Source: Hymenobacter aerilatus (lineage in GTDB: Bacteria; Bacteroidota; Bacteroidia; Cytophagales; Hymenobacteraceae). Taken from it: a stretch of DNA of 64,000 bases. The stretch is from NCBI RefSeq assembly GCF_022921095.1, contig NZ_CP095053.1:248001-312000 (forward strand). The letters run 5' to 3'. Each line of letters starts with the position of its first letter. The first letter of the stretch is position 1. Of this stretch, positions 59,975 to 64,000 are shown one piece after another. The notes under the pieces are model-generated. The model made no database searches and had not been told where the DNA came from. It was given only the letters and a program-made list of their open reading frames with translations. The position numbers and the translations under genes were made by a program.

Positions 59975-60078
59975 TCTGTCATCCTGAGCTTGCGAAGTAC
60001 CTTCTCACGCAAAAACGACAAGCGTATCAACGACTCGTTCAACGGGCATAAGGTCCTTCGCAAGCTCAGGATGACAGA
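59975..60078. repeat. Copy 3 of the TGTCATCCTGAGC inverted-repeat element
   Basis: Arms 59975-60003 and 60050-60078 pair at 28 of 29 positions around a 46-base loop. The loop has the same length as that of copy 1 and shares most bases with it, including CAACGACTCGTTC and GGGCAT. Unlike copies 1 and 2 it lies between same-strand genes (moxR to DUF58), within a probable operon. Confidence 0.92.
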
Positions 60079-60101
60079 TAACTTTTGGGATTACTCATAC
60101 T

Positions 60102-61136
60102 CTACCGCGGTACCTCAATCTGCTGCACAATCTGTTTGATAATCTCGTCTGCCGTGAGGCCTTCCATCTCGCGCTCGGGGGTGAGCAAGATGCGGTGACG
60201 CAGGACAGCGGGCGCCAGAAACTGCACGTCGTCGGGCGTCACGAAGTCGCGGCCGCGGAGAGCGGCCAGGGCTTTAGCGCCGTTGAGCAGGGCCAGCGAC
60301 GCCCGCGGCGATGCGCCCAGATACAGGCCTTTGTGCGCACGCGTCTGGCCTACGAGGCGGGCAATATATTCCAGCAACTTGGGCTCTACCCGCTGCTGGC
60401 GCACTTGCTGGCGCAAGGCCGCAATATCCTCCGCCGACAGCACTTGCTGCACTACCTCCAGCGGCGTGCCCCCAAAACCCGCGTGGTGACCCTGCAAAAT
60501 GGCTACCTCATCCTCCAGGGTAGGGTAGCCCACGTTCAGCTTGAATAGGAAACGGTCGAGCTGGGCCTCGGGTAGGCGGTAGGTGCCTTCTTGCTCCACC
60601 GGGTTTTGGGTGGCTAGCACCACGAAGGGCTCCTGCATGGGGTAGGTTGTGCCGTCCTGCGTGATGTGGCGCTCCTCCATCACCTCGAATAGCGCCGACT
60701 GCGTTTTGGCCGGCGCCCGATTGATTTCGTCAATCAACACCACGCTGGCGAAGATGGGGCCGGGCCGAAACTCAAAATCAGCCGTATTGGGACGGAAAAC
60801 CGAGGTGCCCAGCACGTCGGAAGGCATAAGGTCGGGCGTGAACTGGAGGCGACTGAAAGGCACCGCCAGCGTGCGGGCAAGCAGCTTTGCGGTGAGGGTT
60901 TTGGCCACCCCCGGCACCCCTTCTAGCAGCACATGCCCATCGGCCAGAATGGCGGTGAGCAGCATTTCCAGCAACTCGTGTTGTCCCACAATCACCTTGC
61001 CCATCTCCTGACGGATAGCCGTTACTGCCGAAGTAAGGCGGCCGAAATCGGTGCGCGGTGCAGCGAAGCTGTCAGCAGGCGGCGGGGTAGGAGAAGTGGG
61101 GGTAGATGGAAAATTAGAAATAGGATTGGATTCCAT
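60102..61136 (-). CDS. MoxR-family AAA+ ATPase
   Basis: The 344-residue protein has a proline-rich N-terminus (~1-25) and a MoxR AAA+ domain: Walker A EGVPGVAKT, Walker B SVVLIDEINRAPAKTQ and sensor ATQNPVEQEGTYRLPEAQLDRF (in parts), then the C-terminal lid. It likely remodels or activates partner proteins of the DUF58/DUF4129 set. A promoter-like TTTG / TACCTTTT pair and an operator-like palindrome lie upstream, so it may have its own transcript. Confidence 0.95.
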   Translation of the reverse strand: MESNPISNFPSTPTSPTPPPADSFAAPRTDFGRLTSAVTAIRQEMGKVIVGQHELLEMLLTAILADGHVLLEGVPGVAKTLTAKLLARTLAVPFSRLQFTPDLMPSDVLGTSVFRPNTADFEFRPGPIFASVVLIDEINRAPAKTQSALFEVMEERHITQDGTTYPMQEPFVVLATQNPVEQEGTYRLPEAQLDRFLFKLNVGYPTLEDEVAILQGHHAGFGGTPLEVVQQVLSAEDIAALRQQVRQQRVEPKLLEYIARLVGQTRAHKGLYLGASPRASLALLNGAKALAALRGRDFVTPDDVQFLAPAVLRHRILLTPEREMEGLTADEIIKQIVQQIEVPR

Positions 61137-61192
61137 GCAGAGTAATCAGAAGTGAAAGGTGGAGCGGAATATTTTAATTAGGCATTCTATAT

Positions 61193-61206
61193 GTTAATCG
61201 ATTAAC
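61193..61206. promoter_or_regulatory. Operator-like palindrome in the moxR leader
   Basis: GTTAATCGATTAAC is a perfect 14-bp dyad, flanked on both sides by the direct repeat ATTCTAT (61184-61190 and 61209-61215). It lies just downstream of the candidate moxR promoter, a position suited to repression. Confidence 0.4.
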
Positions 61207-61220
61207 GTATTCTATTATGT

Positions 61221-61248
61221 AAAAGGTAATTTATTTGAATAGTGCAAA
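61221..61248 (-). promoter_or_regulatory. Candidate moxR promoter
   Basis: On the minus strand TTTG (61245-61248) and TACCTTTT (61221-61228; one mismatch to TAnnTTTG) are separated by 16 bases. The surrounding 147-base gap is the most AT-rich stretch of the right end. Confidence 0.4.
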
Positions 61249-61283
61249 ATAAATAAAGTTATATTTTGCTGCTTAATACAATT

Positions 61284-62585
61284 TTATCGAGCGAGCTTTT
61301 TGAACTGCTGCAATTCCTTGCTCAGGCGTAGCAACTCCTGATCTGACACCGCCGGAGCCGTGCGAATAAAGTTAATTCGCCGCAACAATGCATCTACCTG
61401 CGGGCGAGGCACGCCGGCTTTCTGCGCCACTCGTTCCCGAAAGGCTTCGTCGTTCAAATCGGAAGTAGACTCCTGAAAGCGCGTGCGCACGTAGTCCAGA
61501 AACAGGTCGATTTTCTTTTCGGCGATGAGGGCGTGGTTGCTGCTCTGGCGGTAGAGCGAGGCCACCGTGCGTGTAAAGAGCAGCGTGGTATTGGGCAATG
61601 GCCGCAGCACCGGAATGATGCGCTGGCGACGACGTGCTTCAAACACCATAAAGAGTAGTACGCCCACGCAAAATAGGTAGTAGGCTACTCGCAGGGCATC
61701 GTGGTTCAGGAGCACACGCAACAAGCTCTGCTCGCCCTCGCGGCCCTGCTTCTGGTATTCGTCCCAGAGGGTAGGGCGGCCCGCGGGTAAGTAAGAAAAG
61801 GCAGCGTAAGCGAAGTTACTGGTTTGCGGGCGCAGCACGAAGTAGTTGGTAAATGCCATTGGCACGGAGCTGAGGTAGAAATAGCCGTGACCATAAGCAC
61901 AGCGCGCCAACACGGTGCGGTCGCGGGCATCTACAGCCAAAGGCTGCAACTGCCCGAGGCTGTCGTTGAGTAGGCGCGTGGATGCATTTAGAAGTGGGTA
62001 GCGGAACTGCGTGCCTGCAGCGCGTCGTAGGGTAGGGGCCAGCAGGCGCAGCGTGGTAGAGTCCGAAGGGAGGGCGTTGCCGAGCGTATCCTGGGCCAAG
62101 AAATCGCGGGTGCTGAAGTGCAGCGTGTCGCGCAGACCCCGCGAAAAGTCGCTGGCCGCAATAAAGACGGTGTTGCCGCGGGCCACGTAGCGCAGCAGCG
62201 TGTGCAGATCGGGACGGCTGACGTTGAATTCGGAGTTGATAAATACGTACTGGCCGCGCTCGGCCATCGGCAGCGCCGCCGTATCTACTTTCAGCTCTTC
62301 TTCCAGCTCGGCGGCTTCTTGCTCGTCGGGGTCTGCCTCGCTGGCCTCAGCGGGGTCGGCATAGCCGTCAGCTAGCTCGTTGTAGATGGGCAGGCGCACG
62401 GGCTGCACACGCGCGTCAAGCACCTCGGGTAGGGTTTGGAAGAGCACATAGGTGCCGTACGGGATTTTATCCTGGTTGCGAAAGGTAGGCGTCCAGTTGA
62501 TGGGCTTGGGTCGATAATACTCCAGCGCCACGTAGCCCACGAAGAGCGCCACAAGTCCCAGCAGATACCAGCGAAAGGTTGTCAT
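61284..62585 (-). CDS. DUF4350 domain membrane protein
   Basis: The 433-residue protein has an N-terminal helix (7-22), a large extracytoplasmic domain (~25-285) with a glutamine-amidotransferase-like core (YVFINSEFNVSRPDLHTLLRYV in part) and an acidic insertion (EASEADPDEQEAAELEEEL, ~80-98). A second helix (~297-315) precedes a cytoplasmic helical tail. It fits DUF4350 by position beside moxR and DUF4129 genes. It begins 14 bases after the DUF4129 gene. The role is unknown, probably part of an envelope complex with its neighbours. Confidence 0.85.
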   Translation of the reverse strand: MTTFRWYLLGLVALFVGYVALEYYRPKPINWTPTFRNQDKIPYGTYVLFQTLPEVLDARVQPVRLPIYNELADGYADPAEASEADPDEQEAAELEEELKVDTAALPMAERGQYVFINSEFNVSRPDLHTLLRYVARGNTVFIAASDFSRGLRDTLHFSTRDFLAQDTLGNALPSDSTTLRLLAPTLRRAAGTQFRYPLLNASTRLLNDSLGQLQPLAVDARDRTVLARCAYGHGYFYLSSVPMAFTNYFVLRPQTSNFAYAAFSYLPAGRPTLWDEYQKQGREGEQSLLRVLLNHDALRVAYYLFCVGVLLFMVFEARRRQRIIPVLRPLPNTTLLFTRTVASLYRQSSNHALIAEKKIDLFLDYVRTRFQESTSDLNDEAFRERVAQKAGVPRPQVDALLRRINFIRTAPAVSDQELLRLSKELQQFKKLAR

Positions 62586-62599
62586 GAGCGGTTGTAGCG

Positions 62600-63313
62600 T
62601 TAGGCGGCGCGTCGGTTAGTGAGCTGGGCCAGTAGGGCCTGCCGACTGGCGTGGGTATGGGCGTAGTGCTCGGGCGTGAGTGTCAGCTCGCCGTACCACA
62701 CGTACTCAAACTGCCTGGATACCTCCGAGAAGGCCGTGCGTAAAGGACCAGCCGGCAACTCGCGCTCGTAGGCGAGGTTGGTTTTATCGGGTTGCCATTC
62801 CAGATGGCCAGCGTCGGTGAGTTGCTTGAGGGCTTGCAGGTAGCCCAGGCGTACGGCCAAGCGGTAGTTGCCGGCGGCCTCGGCCTCGGCCAGCAGGGTA
62901 GGGAAGTCTAGGGCGTGAATGTCTTCGGCCTCGGTATCGTAGGCTAGGGCGGCGCGGCGCGGGTTGCGGCCGAAGGCACCGGTAATGTCTACCTGCAAGA
63001 GTTTCAGAATCACAAAGACCAAAGCGCCCAGAAACAGGGCATAAAACACGTAGCGCCAGAACCCGTGGTAGCTGCGACTGCTCAGCCACTCGCCCACGCG
63101 CTGCCACACCCGCGCCCAAAACAGGTCCCACGGACTCATTTCGCTGCGTACCTCCACATACTGAAAATCCCGCTGCCCACGGAAGTCCCGTAGCTGCTCG
63201 GGGTCGGGTCGGCGCAGGCGCACGGGGGGTAGGGAAGTCGTAGTGAGGGTAGGGGGCGGGGTAGGAGCCGCACTGGCCGGCAGGCCACTCAGAAGCAAGA
63301 GCATCAGCAGCAT
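62600..63313 (-). CDS. DUF4129 domain membrane protein
   Basis: The product has a signal peptide (MLLMLLLLSGLPASAAP), a Pro-rich stretch, one helix near the middle (YVFYALFLGALVFVILKLLQV) and a C-terminal DUF4129-type domain with NYRLAVRLGYLQALKQL, TNLAYERELP and FEYVWYGEL. I chose the ATG at 63313 because it begins the signal peptide. The longer frame would need a TTG at 63382 lying inside the spacer hairpin. It probably forms an operon with the DUF4350 gene and the membrane protein upstream. Confidence 0.85.
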   Translation of the reverse strand: MLLMLLLLSGLPASAAPTPPPTLTTTSLPPVRLRRPDPEQLRDFRGQRDFQYVEVRSEMSPWDLFWARVWQRVGEWLSSRSYHGFWRYVFYALFLGALVFVILKLLQVDITGAFGRNPRRAALAYDTEAEDIHALDFPTLLAEAEAAGNYRLAVRLGYLQALKQLTDAGHLEWQPDKTNLAYERELPAGPLRTAFSEVSRQFEYVWYGELTLTPEHYAHTHASRQALLAQLTNRRAA

Positions 63314-63366
63314 CCTACCCCATCGAATCCAGAAAGAAGCCAAAGCAGATGCTGGTTTATTTGAAA

Positions 63367-63456
63367 AGTATTTGAGTTGCAAGTCGTGAGTTGTGTGCGG
63401 AGCCGCGTAAGGGCACCCTGAGTTATTCCTGCACCGCTAACTAACAACTCAATACT
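63367..63456. repeat. Spacer inverted repeat upstream of the DUF4129 gene
   Basis: AGTATTTGAGTTG (63367-63379) pairs with 63445-63456 apart from one bulged base. The inner arms carry GAGTTG-type units that pair loosely. The stem base overlaps the stop codon of the preceding gene (63449-63451). Confidence 0.55.
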
Positions 63457-64000
63457 CGCCTTCCTCATCAGGCCGGTAGGCGGCAGATGAAACTGTGGTA
63501 GCAGGCTGCTGCCCAATGCTGTCGACTAGGTGGCGCATGCCTACTCCATCTTTGCGTTCTACTAGGTTGAAGTATTGAAACAAGATGGCCAGCATGGTAG
63601 GGGTGTAGAGCAGCACCTGTCCTATCGTAGCGAATACCTGCGTGGCGATGGCCAGCATTTCTTCGCCGGGAATGGGAATGTGCGCCATCTTCAGTCCCAT
63701 CAGCAAGTAGGTAGGAATTTGAAAGATAAATCCCGCGAAGCTCTGAATTATCCACATAATGAACAGAAGGCCGAAGGTAGACCACCAATGCCCGCTCACC
63801 AGCTCGAAGCAACGGCTGAAGTTCTTGCTAAACCCATTGCGCTCCATAATCATCACGGCGAAGAACAAAGACAGCGCCACCGCTAAATACACGCCCGGAA
63901 AGAATAAAAAGACAAAGCCGAGACCCGTCAGGACGGTCAAGATAATGCCCGACAGTAGGATCCACCACACCGAGGAGCGCACCTGAGACCACACGAGAGC
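63449..64000 (-). CDS. Multi-pass membrane protein, C-terminal part (cut by window edge)
   Basis: The frame is open to the right edge (184 residues visible) and ends at 63449. About four helices are seen (VWWILLSGIILTVLTGLGFVF, YLAVALSLFFAVMIM, WSTFGLLFIMWIIQSFAGF, MLAIATQVFATIGQVLLYTPTM; each in part), and the end is polar (AYRPDEEGEY). The pattern resembles membrane proteins that accompany the DUF4129/MoxR genes in Bacteroidota, but I cannot name a family. The start lies beyond the window. Confidence 0.75.
   Translation of the reverse strand, partial: ALVWSQVRSSVWWILLSGIILTVLTGLGFVFLFFPGVYLAVALSLFFAVMIMERNGFSKNFSRCFELVSGHWWSTFGLLFIMWIIQSFAGFIFQIPTYLLMGLKMAHIPIPGEEMLAIATQVFATIGQVLLYTPTMLAILFQYFNLVERKDGVGMRHLVDSIGQQPATTVSSAAYRPDEEGEY

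Noticed and set aside
1-64000. tRNA, rRNA, CRISPR arrays, prophage or insertion-sequence transposase genes
   Set aside because: I looked for cloverleaf ends, regular direct repeats with spacers, and transposase or integrase motifs in the spacers and frames, and found none. A dedicated tRNA/ncRNA scan would be needed to exclude small RNAs.

Overview
The window looks like chromosomal core genome of a Bacteroidota, most probably a Hymenobacter-like member of the Cytophagales. The reasons are a GC-rich base with AT-rich intergenic spaces, a SusC/SusD pair, an alternative complex III (Act) operon fused to a caa3-type oxidase operon, Bacteroidota-type -7 boxes (TAnnTTTG) in front of several genes, almost no Shine-Dalgarno sequences, and frequent use of the heptamer GGTAGGG and its complement. 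I see no tRNA, rRNA, CRISPR array, phage or transposase gene. Genus assignment is inference.

Layout. 1-3.8 kb: 5' part of a CHASE3 sensor (runs off the left edge), gcvT, comB, a MazG-like pyrophosphohydrolase and dtd. 3.8-7.7 kb: a tight four-gene glycan cassette (GT39-like membrane transferase, WbqC-like protein, ArnC-like GT2, formyltransferase) that parallels part of the Arn pathway and has a mosaic base composition. 7.7-10 kb: mltG and rnd. 10.6-15.1 kb: a SusC/SusD nutrient-uptake pair without linked enzymes. 15.1-31 kb: mixed housekeeping and orphan genes (M14 peptidase, a secreted 22-residue-repeat protein, queA, a methyltransferase with a lipoprotein signal, priA, two ferritin-like proteins, a GSCFA protein with a long basic tail, rpsF-rpsR-rplI).

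31.2-48.5 kb is the main functional block. actABCDEF encodes the quinol:cytochrome c oxidoreductase. It is followed by oxidase subunits II and I, heme A synthesis (ctaA, ctaB), two subunit III proteins, subunit IV, a Sco-like protein that has lost its copper site, a DUF420 protein and a small CxxC membrane protein. Together they form the terminal branch of aerobic respiration (menaquinol to cytochrome c to O2). 48.5-56 kb carries a very large NtrY-like sensor kinase with a TTG start and a 1212-residue outer-membrane-type protein. 56-64 kb holds a GH20 hexosaminidase and a MoxR / DUF58 / DUF4350 / DUF4129 set, ending in a membrane protein cut by the right edge.

The most striking non-coding feature is that many spacers, including intercistronic ones, are filled by long imperfect inverted repeats. 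Some reach from the stop codon of one gene to the start of the next. Three copies belong to one ~105-bp element (TGTCATCCTGAGC... arms), two others share a TTTGCGCAA loop, and one is a separate 156-bp element with perfect 35-bp terminal inverted repeats.
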